Assembly (NCBI GenBank): GCA_025354385.1
Contig: JANXMZ010000002.1
Coordinates: 1 to 64,000 of the forward strand
Origin: Bacteroidota bacterium
Lineage (GTDB): Bacteria > Bacteroidota > Bacteroidia > NS11-12g > UBA955
Length of the DNA stretch: 64,000 nucleotides
Direction of reading: 5' to 3'
Part shown: piece after piece, positions 16,468 to 25,055 of the stretch
Layout of the letters: the number at the start of each line of letters is the position of its first letter
Numbering within the stretch: the stretch's first letter is position 1
Made by a program: the position numbers and the translations under genes
Notes under the pieces: model-generated
What the model saw: only the letters and a program-made list of their open reading frames with translations
Databases searched by the model: none
Told to the model about the DNA's origin: nothing

Positions 16468-17434
16468 GCAAAGTATTAGCTTCGGCTATTAACTTATTAA
16501 TATTAATTGGCACTACCCCATTCTCTTCGCAAACCAATCCACCTGCTAGATTAGCCAATTGCGCTGCAACATCGATATTGGCACCACAAGCTAAGCACAA
16601 GGAGACCACACTAATCACAGAATCGCCAGCACCACTTACATCTGCAATATTTCTAATATGGGCTGGTATGAAATGGTAATCGGTATGATCGGTTATTAGC
16701 ACACCATCTTCGCTTAAGGTAACCATGGAATATTGGTTATTCAAAACTTCATGAAGTTGATAAACCGCCTCCTTCAAATGATTGCGGTTTTTTAAATCTG
16801 TATCTATATTTAAACCTTCTTTAATTTCTTTTAAGTTGGGTTTAAACAAGGTAACATTTTTATAGGTCAGAAAATTATTGCGTTTTGGATCGACAGCAAT
16901 TGGTTTATTTGCCTCGTTGGCCAATTTAATAAATAGAGGAATATTTAATGAGGTTAAAACACCTTTGTTATAATCTTCTAAAATTACCACATCGCAGTTT
17001 GGCAAATGTTTTTTGTATGCCGCTAATAGCAAATGCTCTTCTTCGGAATTCAAATCGGAAGTAATTTCATTGTCTATGCGAAGCAGTTGGTGTTTATTTC
17101 CTAAAACACGTGTTTTAGTCGTTGTTTTTCTTTGAGAAGATTTGATGATACCATCAGTCGTTAAATTTTGTTCATTCAAAATTCCCATTAATTCATCGCC
17201 TTCTGTGTCTTTTCCAATCACCGAGCATAAAACTGGAATGGCATTTAAGGCGGCAATATTAAGAGCAACATTAGCTGCTCCGCCCAATCTACTCTCCTTC
17301 TTTTCGATATTTACAACTGGAACAGGTGCTTCCGGAGATATGCGTTCTACTTTTCCGATGATATAGGCATCTACCATTACATCGCCAACGATTAAGACTT
17401 TCTTACCTTTAAAAGATTCTATTAATTGCTGCAT
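16448..17434 (-). CDS. D-glycero-beta-D-manno-heptose-7-phosphate kinase type (RfaE1/HldE N-domain)
   Basis: About 328 residues of the PfkB/ribokinase fold: VLIVGDVMVDAYIIGKVERISPEAPVPV at the N-terminus is diagnostic of the RfaE domain I (D.mlD.y..G...RiSPEAPvPV), followed by LGGAANVALNIAAL and the catalytic anion hole DVSGAGDSV. It phosphorylates heptose 7-phosphate at C1 in ADP-heptose synthesis for LPS core. The C-terminal nucleotidyltransferase domain of bifunctional HldE is absent, as in organisms with separate proteins. The longest frame uses a TTG at 17446; the ATG at 17434 is chosen. Immediately downstream of the aminotransferase gene. Confidence 0.82.
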   Translation of the reverse strand: MQQLIESFKGKKVLIVGDVMVDAYIIGKVERISPEAPVPVVNIEKKESRLGGAANVALNIAALNAIPVLCSVIGKDTEGDELMGILNEQNLTTDGIIKSSQRKTTTKTRVLGNKHQLLRIDNEITSDLNSEEEHLLLAAYKKHLPNCDVVILEDYNKGVLTSLNIPLFIKLANEANKPIAVDPKRNNFLTYKNVTLFKPNLKEIKEGLNIDTDLKNRNHLKEAVYQLHEVLNNQYSMVTLSEDGVLITDHTDYHFIPAHIRNIADVSGAGDSVISVVSLCLACGANIDVAAQLANLAGGLVCEENGVVPININKLIAEANTLQKSLKV

Positions 17435-17447
17435 GATTGTATCCAAT

Positions 17448-18659
17448 TTAATTGAGTTTTGCCAAAGCAGATTTAATGCGGTTCATGGCATTTATAAGAT
17501 TTTCTTCGCTGGTTGCGTAAGAAAAGCGAATGCAATTATCATTACCAAAAGCACTACCCGCAACTGTTACCACAAATACATCATCTAATAAATACATACA
17601 AAGGTCTTGTGAGTTTTTTATAGTTTTGCCATTGGCGCTTTTTCCAAAGTAACTGCTAACATCTGGAAACAAATAAAATGCGCCATCCGGATTATTTAAT
17701 TTTAAGCCAGTAATATCTTTTAAAATATTCAAACACACATTTCTTCTTTTTAAGAATGCATCCACCATATCATGCGTTGGTTGCATAGTGCCCAATAACG
17801 CAGCTATAGCTGCTCTTTGTGCTATGGCATTAGTTCCGCTTGTGAATTGAGATTGTAATTTTTCACAAGCATAGGCAATCTCTTTAGGTGCTCCAATGTA
17901 TCCGATTCTCCAGCCTGTCATTGAAAAAGCTTTTGAAACGCCATTCACTGTAACAGTTCTATTATAAAGTGTCCCAAAAGAGGCTATGCTGGTATGTTTA
18001 CCAACAAAATTAATATGCTCATAAATTTCATCACTGATGATATAGATATCCGGATATTTTTCAAAAACAACTGCTAAGGCTTTTAATTCATCATGTGTAT
18101 ACACAGAACCACTCGGATTATTGGGACTGCTAAACATAAAGAGTTTTGTTTTATCAGTAATAGCAGCTTCTAATTGTTGCGGTGTAATTTTATAATCACT
18201 GTCAACATTGGTGTTAATGTAGATGGTTTTACCTTCGGCCAAATGCACCATGTCTACATAACTTACCCAAAAAGGTGTTGGAATAATAACCTCGTCACCT
18301 TCATTTACTAATGAAAGCACAGCATTCATAATGGAATTTTTAGCACCGGTACTTACAACTATTTGGTCAATATTATAGTCCAAATCATTGTCGCGTTTAA
18401 ACTTTACTTTAATGGCTTCTCTTAACTCTGGAATACCTGCAACAGGTGTATAAAAAGTAAAGTTATTATTAATTGCATCAATAGCGGCCTGCTTAATATG
18501 TTGTGGTGTAAAAAAATCCGGCTCTCCAAAACTTAAGCTGATGACGTCTTTACCTTCTGCCTTTAGTTGTCTACCCAATTTAGCCATTGCAATTGTTTCC
18601 GATTCTGAAATCAAACTCAATCTATCTGCAATTACTTTTTTGTCTTCTTGTGTTATCAA
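17448..18659 (-). CDS. PLP-dependent class I aminotransferase (aspartate aminotransferase type)
   Basis: 403 residues. LSFGEPDFFTP (43-52), SSPNNPSGSVY (177-187), Asp210 in IISDEIYEH, the Schiff-base Lys243 in NGVSKAFSMTGWRIGYIGAP and Arg251 are the standard fold-type I set of the AspB/AspC 1-beta subgroup. It transfers amino groups between aspartate (or similar) and 2-oxoglutarate in the cytoplasm. The start is TTG at 18659; no ATG exists before the conserved DRLS.....SET motif, and a -7 box lies 20 bases upstream, so a short leader and TTG start are consistent. Only one base separates its stop from the kinase frame's earliest start. Confidence 0.9.
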   Translation of the reverse strand: MITQEDKKVIADRLSLISESETIAMAKLGRQLKAEGKDVISLSFGEPDFFTPQHIKQAAIDAINNNFTFYTPVAGIPELREAIKVKFKRDNDLDYNIDQIVVSTGAKNSIMNAVLSLVNEGDEVIIPTPFWVSYVDMVHLAEGKTIYINTNVDSDYKITPQQLEAAITDKTKLFMFSSPNNPSGSVYTHDELKALAVVFEKYPDIYIISDEIYEHINFVGKHTSIASFGTLYNRTVTVNGVSKAFSMTGWRIGYIGAPKEIAYACEKLQSQFTSGTNAIAQRAAIAALLGTMQPTHDMVDAFLKRRNVCLNILKDITGLKLNNPDGAFYLFPDVSSYFGKSANGKTIKNSQDLCMYLLDDVFVVTVAGSAFGNDNCIRFSYATSEENLINAMNRIKSALAKLN

Positions 18660-18678
18660 AATTTATTGAAATAAAGTG

Positions 18679-18686
18679 CAAACGTA
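18679..18686 (-). promoter_or_regulatory. -7 box TACGTTTG upstream of the aminotransferase
   Basis: The minus strand reads TACGTTTG followed by CA, matching TAnnTTTG, 19 bases before the TTG start at 18659. A TTTG sits 11 bases further upstream (18698-18701), closer than the usual -33 spacing. Confidence 0.42.
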
Positions 18687-18853
18687 CTGTAAATAAACAA
18701 AAAGATAAAAATTATTCCGATTAATTAACCCAATCTGAATGTTTTTCTATACACCTTTGTCTCTATTGGATGAAATTCTTCAATGAATTCTTGAAAAAAG
18801 AATTTTTATAGCCCTCCAAAATTATTATTTTTGACCCTTATTAGAAAACGACA

Positions 18854-19873
18854 ATGCTAGTTGAACAAATCCTTTACCAATTACTTTTAGATCATGAATG
18901 TGTTATTCTTCCGAATTTTGGTGGATTTATTGTGAGAGAGAGTCCTTGCAACTTTAATGCAAGCAAAGATGTATTAAAACCACATAGCAAATCTGTTTTT
19001 TTTAATCAGCATCTGCAAGAAAACGACGGCTTACTAATTAATGCCATTTCAAAAAATAAGCAAATCAATTACAACGAAGCCAATACCATCCTTGAAAATT
19101 GGATCAATAATCTTTCTACCTCTATTGAAGGAGATGGTAAAGCAAGCGTAGGTAATATTGGTATCTTTTTTAAAGGAAATGAAGGCAGTAAATGGTTTAC
19201 TCCAGACAGCGCTTTAAATCTATCATTGAGTACTTATGGTTTAAGGCCTGTAAAAGCCGGTGTTGTGGCACAAGAAGATATTCGAGAGGAAACACCTGTT
19301 ATAGAATTAAAACCAATGGCAGATAATATGCCTATTGAGACATTTCAGTTGCCTAGAACCAATTGGAAAGCATGGGCTGCTGCGGCTGCAATTGCTGTAT
19401 TGGCGCACATTGGCTATTTATCTATTGAGCATTTGAATCAGTCCAAAACCCATCAAGCATCTGTGCTTCCAAACATTAGTCAACCAGAAATTGTGAAAGA
19501 AACTGCTCCTGCTGCGCCAGATTCAATAACAGTTGAGAACACTATTGAAGAAAATAACATTCTTGATGTTCCTCAGACAATTGTTGAAGAAACTGTAACA
19601 CCAGAGGTAAAAAATGAGGAAGCGCCAGTATCCTCTAATAAAGAACTGCCAACAAAGGTGAAGGATGCAGAAATTAAACAAGCCGAAAAAGTAAACGAAG
19701 TGCAACCTGAAATTGCAGTTCAAAAATCTAACGATATAGTTGGAAAATATAAACTTGAAATCAATGCCATTAATCATCAAAAAGATTTATTAAAAAAAGG
19801 TATTCAATCTCAAATTACCGTCAATGAAAATGGATTGTATGAAGTTATCGTTTCAACTATAAAAACCAATTAA
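18854..19873 (+). CDS. HU-CCDC81 domain envelope protein with a transmembrane helix
   Basis: 339 residues. Residues 1-130 form the two bacterial HU-CCDC81 modules: LVEQILYQLLLDHECVILPNFGGFIVRESPCNF and then a second HU-like part with GKASVGNIGIFFKGNEG. A single membrane segment follows (about 176-193, AWAAAAAIAVLAHIGYLSI), then a long Glu/Val/Pro-rich linker (about 200-290). The last 40 residues (HQKDLLKKGIQSQITVNENGLYEVIV) resemble only the second half of a SPOR domain, which family members often carry complete. HU-like domain faces the cytoplasm, the linker the periplasm. It lies 37 bases before exbB, suggesting a shared envelope operon. Confidence 0.8.
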   Translation: MLVEQILYQLLLDHECVILPNFGGFIVRESPCNFNASKDVLKPHSKSVFFNQHLQENDGLLINAISKNKQINYNEANTILENWINNLSTSIEGDGKASVGNIGIFFKGNEGSKWFTPDSALNLSLSTYGLRPVKAGVVAQEDIREETPVIELKPMADNMPIETFQLPRTNWKAWAAAAAIAVLAHIGYLSIEHLNQSKTHQASVLPNISQPEIVKETAPAAPDSITVENTIEENNILDVPQTIVEETVTPEVKNEEAPVSSNKELPTKVKDAEIKQAEKVNEVQPEIAVQKSNDIVGKYKLEINAINHQKDLLKKGIQSQITVNENGLYEVIVSTIKTN

Positions 19874-19910
19874 TAAAATAAACCCTTAACAACTACGTTA
19901 TATATTAAAC

Positions 19911-20612
19911 ATGTTATTATCAATTCTATTACAACAAACTGCTGTCGCTGTTGATTCAGCTACGGCCGCTCAAGCTGCCACAGTTACAACTCAAATGCCA
20001 GACAATTTATGGGAACTCGCCGTTAAAGGGGGAGTTGTAATGATACCAATTGGTATTATGTTCATTTTTTCACTATACCTTGCCATTGAAAGGTATTTAA
20101 CCATCAGAAATGCTGCTAAAATTGACTTCGCTTTTATGAGTAACATTAAAGACATGGTTTTAAATGATAATATTTTAGGCGCAAAAACACTTTGTACCAG
20201 AACTAATACCCCTATTGCTCGAATGATAGAAAAAGGCTTGAGTCGCATTGGTAAACCTATCCACGACATCGATTCTTCTGTTGAGAATGTTGGCCGAATG
20301 GAGATTTATAAAATTGAAAAGAATGTTGGTTTTCTGGCTACTATTGCTGGCTTGGCACCCATGTTTGGTTTCCTTGGAACCATCTTTGGGGTTATTCAAA
20401 TGTTCTATAAAATATCATTGGCAAACAGTATTCAAATAGATATCATCTCTGGTGGATTATATGTAAAAATGGTATCGAGCGCTGCCGGTTTATTATTGGG
20501 TATTTTTGCTTTTGCAAGTTACCACTACCTAATGTTGAAAATAGACCGCGTTGCCAATAAAATGGAAGCTTATAAATTGGAGTTTATTGATATACTTCAA
20601 CAACCTGCTTAA
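19911..20612 (+). CDS. exbB: MotA/TolQ/ExbB proton channel family protein
   Basis: 233 residues with three membrane helices: about 35-55 (VMIPIGIMFIFSLYLAIERYLTI), 130-155 (VGFLATIAGLAPMFGFLGTIFGVIQMFY) and 175-200 (MVSSAAGLLLGIFAFASYHYL). The GLLGTV-like stretch FGFLGTIFGV in helix 2 and the C-terminal helix 3 are typical for ExbB/TolQ, which forms the proton channel that powers TonB or TolA. The exbD-like gene starts 11 bases downstream, followed by a TonB-like gene, so the three form one energy-transducing complex in the inner membrane. Confidence 0.9.
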   Translation: MLLSILLQQTAVAVDSATAAQAATVTTQMPDNLWELAVKGGVVMIPIGIMFIFSLYLAIERYLTIRNAAKIDFAFMSNIKDMVLNDNILGAKTLCTRTNTPIARMIEKGLSRIGKPIHDIDSSVENVGRMEIYKIEKNVGFLATIAGLAPMFGFLGTIFGVIQMFYKISLANSIQIDIISGGLYVKMVSSAAGLLLGIFAFASYHYLMLKIDRVANKMEAYKLEFIDILQQPA

Positions 20613-20623
20613 AATAAATCAGT

Positions 20624-21031
20624 ATGGCTATCAGAAAAAGAAATAGAATTACTTCAGAGTTCAGTTTGTCTGCAATGACAGATATCATCTTTATGTTGTT
20701 GATATTTTTCATTCTTACTTCCACTGTTTCTCCGGAACCTATTTTAAAAATTGTTTTACCCAAGGGTGTAGATAAAGACCATTTGCCAATTAAACCCATT
20801 AATATTTATTTGAATGCCGCTGGTGAATATGCTGTAAATGATCAAAAAAATATTACAATAGAAAGTTTACCTTTTGCACTCGAAACGGAATTAAAGAGAA
20901 ATCTCACGGCTCCGGTAAGTATTCATGCTGATAAATCTGTGATGTACGAAAAGGTTATGGAATTAGTAAGCATTGCAAATAAAAAGGGAGCTAAAGTGGT
21001 TTTAGCATTAGAAAAAGACTCCGAAAAATAA
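20624..21031 (+). CDS. exbD: ExbD/TolR biopolymer transport protein
   Basis: 135 residues. A short basic N-terminus, then one membrane helix containing the functional Asp: FSLSAMTDIIFMLLIFFILTST (Asp at about 23). The periplasmic domain has LPKGVDKD, IYLNAAGEYAVNDQ and VSIHADKSVMYEKVMELVSIANKKGAKVVLA, the usual ExbD fold. Works with the ExbB-like protein encoded 11 bases upstream; the TonB-like gene follows after 7 bases. Confidence 0.92.
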   Translation: MAIRKRNRITSEFSLSAMTDIIFMLLIFFILTSTVSPEPILKIVLPKGVDKDHLPIKPINIYLNAAGEYAVNDQKNITIESLPFALETELKRNLTAPVSIHADKSVMYEKVMELVSIANKKGAKVVLALEKDSEK

Positions 21032-21038
21032 CACCATT

Positions 21039-21833
21039 ATGAACCCCATGACTGACGCAATTGAAATTAAGAACAAACGTATATCAGGTGTTACCACATC
21101 TGTTATCACTGGTATCATGATTTTATTCCTTTTGCTCATGCAATTTAAAATAGAGCCACCAAAGCCAGAAGAGGAAGGCGGAGGTGTAGCTGTAAGTTTG
21201 GGAGAACCAGATGCCGGTGGACCAGCAGAGGTGCCCGTTGAGGCTTATCAGCCACCAACTACCCCTACTTTTCAACCGCGCGAAGCAGAAGAGCAAACAC
21301 CTGATGCAGATGCGGTACCGGTACCTAAAACCACCCAAGATGTGAAAAAAACAGAGACTCCAAAAACACCTGTTGAAGATGATATTTTAAGAAAATTAAA
21401 AGAAAGCGCCCAAACAAATAGAAATAAACCTACCAATGGCGGTTCAGGTAGCAGAGATGGTAACCAAGGTGCAGCAGATGGTATTAATGGTGGCCATCCT
21501 AATGGAAATGGTACTGGTACGAATGGAACAGGACCTGGACCCAACGAGGGCGTTGGAACTTCAAGTAACAAAAGTGTCACCACTAGTTTCATAGGCCGAA
21601 AATTAAAATTGGCTAACAATACTGAAAACTGTGGCGAAAAAGGGACTGTTATAGTGGATGTAACTGTAAAAGCCGATGGCACCATCATTCCAACAGGCAT
21701 AAATATTGGCACCAAATCTTCTTCTCAGTGTCTTCAGAATTTGGCCATGAAATTTGTGAGAAACTCTAAATTTGCAGCTTCGGATGTTTCAAGCGAAGAT
21801 GGCACTATAACCATTAAGTTTACACTTAATTAA
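21039..21833 (+). CDS. TonB-like energy transducer
   Basis: 264 residues. One N-terminal membrane helix (about 16-36, GVTTSVITGIMILFLLLMQF) followed by a Pro/Glu-rich linker (IEPPKPEEEGGG to about 110), a Gly/Asn-rich low-complexity region (about 135-180, rich in NGNGTGTNG) and a C-terminal TonB-like domain (GEKGTVIVDVTVKADGTI...GTITIKFTLN). TonB transmits the proton motive force to outer-membrane transporters. The C-terminal domain is of the short TonB/TolA-like kind and has two Cys (NTENCGE, SSSQCLQ) that could pair. Gene order exbB-exbD-tonB supports the role. Confidence 0.8.
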   Translation: MNPMTDAIEIKNKRISGVTTSVITGIMILFLLLMQFKIEPPKPEEEGGGVAVSLGEPDAGGPAEVPVEAYQPPTTPTFQPREAEEQTPDADAVPVPKTTQDVKKTETPKTPVEDDILRKLKESAQTNRNKPTNGGSGSRDGNQGAADGINGGHPNGNGTGTNGTGPGPNEGVGTSSNKSVTTSFIGRKLKLANNTENCGEKGTVIVDVTVKADGTIIPTGINIGTKSSSQCLQNLAMKFVRNSKFAASDVSSEDGTITIKFTLN

Positions 21834-21857
21834 TTCTTTCCTGTCTCTATTTTTAAC

Positions 21858-23084
21858 ATGGATTATAAAGAAACCTTAGAATTTCTATTGACCCGCCTGC
21901 CCTATTTTACACGCGATGGTAAAGCGGCCATAAAACCCGATTTGACTAATACCATTTTGCTGTGCGAGGCTATTGGGAATCCACATTTAAAATTTAAAAG
22001 TATACACATAGCTGGCACCAATGGCAAAGGCAGTACAAGTAATATGTTATCTGCCATATTGCAATTACAAGGTTATAAAACAGGCCTTTACACTTCTCCT
22101 CATTTAAAAGATTTTCGCGAGCGAATTCGCATCAATGGTAAAATGGTGAGTGAAGATTTTGTGGTTGCATTTACTGAAAAAATTATTCCTCATTTGGACA
22201 CTATTCAACCTTCCTTTTTTGAAATTACTGTGGCCATGTGTTTTGATTACTTTGCACAACAGGAAATTGACTATGCGGTTATAGAAACGGGTCTTGGTGG
22301 CCGACTAGACAGCACCAATATTATCCATCCAATACTTTCGATTATAACAAACATAGGCTACGATCACATGGATTTATTGGGCGATACCTTGTCCAAAATT
22401 GCCTATGAAAAGGCAGGGATTATTAAATCGGAAATACCTGTTGTAATTGGTGAGAGCAATACAGAAACGGATGGTGTGTTTATTGAAAAAGCCAAGTTAG
22501 AAAACACCTCAATTTATTTTGCTGATCAAAATCCTAATTATTACAATACCGAAATAGAAACGGATTTGAAAGGTATTTATCAAAATAAGAATGTAACAAC
22601 TGTAATGCAAGCAGTAGAAGTATTGCAGAAACTGGGGGTTAAAATAGATACCTTTACAGCAGCACGCGCCTTAAGACAAGTTAAGCAATTAACTGGATTC
22701 AGAGGTCGTTGGGAGATAATTCAAGAGCATCCTAAAATTATTGCTGATACGGGGCATAATGCGCATGGCTTGCGTTTGGTTTTTGAACAATTAAAGCAAG
22801 AAAAATTCGAGCATTTGCACATTGTATTTGGTATGGTAGCAGATAAAGAAAGAAGCAAAATCTTACAACTAATGCCAATTAATGCGACTTATTATTTTTG
22901 TAAACCCAGTTTACCACGTGGTTTAGATCCATCTGTTTTAAAAGATGAATGCAATGCTATTGGTCTTTTAGGAAATACCTTTAACTCGGTTAAAGAGGCT
23001 CTGGCCGCAGCAAAGGAAAATGCCAAAGAGGCTGATTTAATATTTATAGGAGGTAGTACTTTTGTAGTGGCAGAAATAATATGA
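21858..23084 (+). CDS. folC: Folylpolyglutamate/dihydrofolate synthase
   Basis: 408 residues. HIAGTNGKGSTSNML (P-loop GTNGKGST at 53-60), TSPHLKDFRERIRINGKMV, ETGLGGRLDSTNI and the central NIGYDHMDLLGDTLSKIAYEKAGIIK are the Mur-ligase-type motifs of FolC, which adds glutamate to dihydropteroate and/or folates. The C-terminal domain has ADTGHNAHGL. Length is normal. Starts 24 bases after the TonB-like gene and overlaps rnhA by ATGA, so folC and rnhA are translationally coupled at the end of the exb operon. Confidence 0.93.
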   Translation: MDYKETLEFLLTRLPYFTRDGKAAIKPDLTNTILLCEAIGNPHLKFKSIHIAGTNGKGSTSNMLSAILQLQGYKTGLYTSPHLKDFRERIRINGKMVSEDFVVAFTEKIIPHLDTIQPSFFEITVAMCFDYFAQQEIDYAVIETGLGGRLDSTNIIHPILSIITNIGYDHMDLLGDTLSKIAYEKAGIIKSEIPVVIGESNTETDGVFIEKAKLENTSIYFADQNPNYYNTEIETDLKGIYQNKNVTTVMQAVEVLQKLGVKIDTFTAARALRQVKQLTGFRGRWEIIQEHPKIIADTGHNAHGLRLVFEQLKQEKFEHLHIVFGMVADKERSKILQLMPINATYYFCKPSLPRGLDPSVLKDECNAIGLLGNTFNSVKEALAAAKENAKEADLIFIGGSTFVVAEII

Positions 23085-23563
23085 GCGCGGAAAAGAAATT
23101 AATTATATTTACAGATGGGGCCTCATTAGGCAACCCAGGCAAGGGCGGCTATGGCATTGTTTTAAAATGGGGAACTGCCAGAAAAGAGATAAGCGAAGGA
23201 TTTGTACTGACTACTAATAACCGCATGGAGTTAATGGCTGTTATAGTGGCCTTGGAAACCATTAATAAACAGCAATTGAATGTACATATTTATACTGATA
23301 GTAAATATGTGTGCGACTCTATTGATAAAAAATGGGTTTGGGGTTGGCAAAAAAAAGGTTGGAAAGACAAAAAGAACATTGATTTATGGAAGCGCTTTTT
23401 GCCACTTTATGATCAGCACCAAATTACGATGCATTGGGTAAAAGGCCATGCAGGTATTGAGGAAAATGAAGTGTGCGATGTATTGGCTACCACGGCTGCC
23501 AAAGAGGGTCCTTGGAAAAAGGATATAGGTTATGAGCACGAGCGCATAGCAGGTATTTTTTAA
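23081..23563 (+). CDS. rnhA: Ribonuclease HI
   Basis: 160 residues. The four acidic active-site residues are visible: D12 (FTDGASLGNPG), E50 (TTNNRMELMAV), D73 (IYTDSKYV) and D133 (NEVCDVLA), with the catalytic-loop His123 in HWVKGHAGIEENE. The basic protrusion WVWGWQKKGWKDKKN is present as in E. coli RNase HI. It degrades the RNA strand of RNA-DNA hybrids. Overlaps the folC stop by 4 bases and converges on the riboflavin synthase gene. Confidence 0.95.
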   Translation: MSAEKKLIIFTDGASLGNPGKGGYGIVLKWGTARKEISEGFVLTTNNRMELMAVIVALETINKQQLNVHIYTDSKYVCDSIDKKWVWGWQKKGWKDKKNIDLWKRFLPLYDQHQITMHWVKGHAGIEENEVCDVLATTAAKEGPWKKDIGYEHERIAGIF

Positions 23564-23570
23564 AAAAAAT

Positions 23571-24149
23571 TTACTTTCCTAAAAGCCGCGCCACATATTT
23601 GCCAATGATATCAAATTCAATGTTTACCTCATTGCCTACTTTTAAATTTTTAAAAACAGTATTCTCGTAGGTGTATGGGATAATTGCAACAGAGAATTCA
23701 TTTGGCAAGCTATCTACCACTGTCAGGCTGGTGCCATTAACTGTTATTGAGCCTTTTTCGACGGTTACATCTTTGCTTGTATAAGAAAAGAAATACTTCC
23801 AACTCCCCTGCTCATCTATGATATTTTCACAATTAGCAGTGACGTCCACATGGCCTTGCACTATATGCCCATCAAAACGACCATTGGCAGGCATGCATCT
23901 TTCCAAATTAACAACATCGCCCACATTCCAATTTTTCATGTTGGTGCGGTCTAGTGTTTCCTTTATAGCAGTTACAGTATAAGTAGCTCCATTAATAGCC
24001 ACCACCGTTAAGCATATCCCATTGTGAGATACACTTTGATCTACTTTTAATTCATTGGTTATATTAGATGAAATTATGAATGACTTATTAGTGCCTTCAT
24101 TCGTAATTTGTTCTACAGTACCTAATGTCTCTATGATACCGGTAAACAT
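23571..24149 (-). CDS. ribE: Riboflavin synthase alpha chain
   Basis: 192 residues with the characteristic N-terminus MFTGIIETLGTVEQI and two homologous lumazine-binding barrels: residues 1-95 (SVSHNGICLTVV) and 96-190 (GSITVNGTSLTVVD). CMPANGRFDGHIVQGHVD links them. It dismutates two 6,7-dimethyl-8-ribityllumazine molecules to riboflavin. No FMN riboswitch fits in the 11 bases between it and the upstream UspA gene. First-rate family match. Gene name follows common bacterial usage for the alpha chain. Confidence 0.93.
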   Translation of the reverse strand: MFTGIIETLGTVEQITNEGTNKSFIISSNITNELKVDQSVSHNGICLTVVAINGATYTVTAIKETLDRTNMKNWNVGDVVNLERCMPANGRFDGHIVQGHVDVTANCENIIDEQGSWKYFFSYTSKDVTVEKGSITVNGTSLTVVDSLPNEFSVAIIPYTYENTVFKNLKVGNEVNIEFDIIGKYVARLLGK

Positions 24150-24160
24150 TTTTTTTAATA

Positions 24161-25045
24161 TTAACCAAAAATACCGTCCAAAATAATTCCGGCATCATTG
24201 CTGTTGATACACATAATTGGAATTTTACCGCCATTATTTACGATTTGCTGAGCATAGCTACCCAATAAAAATTCATTGAATCCCTTTTCTTGTTGACTCA
24301 TGATCATAATTAAATCGGCATCAATTTCATTGGCATAGGCCAAGGTGTCTTCAGCAAAACTATCAGGATATTTGTCTTCTTCTAAACCACGCAATACAAA
24401 TTTAGCACCATTGCTAGAGAGTATATCTTGGGTTTGATTAACAACAGCATGAATTCTATTTCTGAATTCTTCGTTGGTTGTATTTTCATATATTACATGA
24501 ATGGTACTGTTGAATTTTTTAGCAACATGTACAGCCCATCTTACTTTTTGACGACTTTCTCTGGTTAAGTCAATTGGCAATACAATTTTTTCGTAACCAT
24601 TGCCGATGGATTTCTCTTTTACTACTACTACAGGTACATTGGCATAGTTAATTACTCGCGATGCATTGCTGCCTGTAATTTGTTGTAAACCACTGGCACC
24701 ATTTGTTCCCATAATGATACTGTCGTAATTACCTTCGTTAGCAATGTTAGAAATTACTTTATAAATTTTACCAGATTCAATTAGCTTATTGATTTTTACA
24801 TTCGGATAAGCTTTGTTAGATTCAGCAATTATTTTATCTAATTTCATATCGATGGCTTCTTTTACCAATTCGATATTATTGTTGCCCCCGAATAGGTTAC
24901 CAATGAAATTTCCTTCGTCCATTATGTGCAAAAGAGCGATTTCATTTTTATAAGCATCTGCTACTTTTAAAGCATGTCCCAAGGCATTTTGTGCTACTTC
25001 CGAAAAATCGATTGGCACTAAGATGGTGTTATTATTTTTATTCAT
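24161..25045 (-). CDS. Universal stress protein, tandem UspA domains
   Basis: 294 residues with two UspA modules. Module 1: TILVPIDFSEVAQNALGHALKVA (about 8-30) to IIMGTNGASGLQQITGSNASRVINYANVPVVVVKEK, which contains the ATP-binding G2xG9GS-type motif. Module 2 (about 150-290): KIVLPIDLTRESRQKVRWAVHVAKKF to ILGSYAQQIVNNGGKIPIMCIN, where the nucleotide motif is degenerate. Cytoplasmic stress protein of unspecified role. Between ribE and yebC on the same strand with gaps of about 10 bases each. Confidence 0.9.
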   Translation of the reverse strand: MNKNNNTILVPIDFSEVAQNALGHALKVADAYKNEIALLHIMDEGNFIGNLFGGNNNIELVKEAIDMKLDKIIAESNKAYPNVKINKLIESGKIYKVISNIANEGNYDSIIMGTNGASGLQQITGSNASRVINYANVPVVVVKEKSIGNGYEKIVLPIDLTRESRQKVRWAVHVAKKFNSTIHVIYENTTNEEFRNRIHAVVNQTQDILSSNGAKFVLRGLEEDKYPDSFAEDTLAYANEIDADLIMIMSQQEKGFNEFLLGSYAQQIVNNGGKIPIMCINSNDAGIILDGIFG

Positions 25046-25055
25046 TTTTTAAATT

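Noticed and set aside
21272..21715. 147-codon minus-strand ORF opposite the TonB-like gene
   Set aside because: Antisense to the Pro/Gly-rich linker; its Pro/Val/Leu-rich composition is the mirror of that linker.
24149..24161. FMN riboswitch before riboflavin synthase
   Set aside because: Only 11 bases separate the gene from the upstream uspA gene, far too little.
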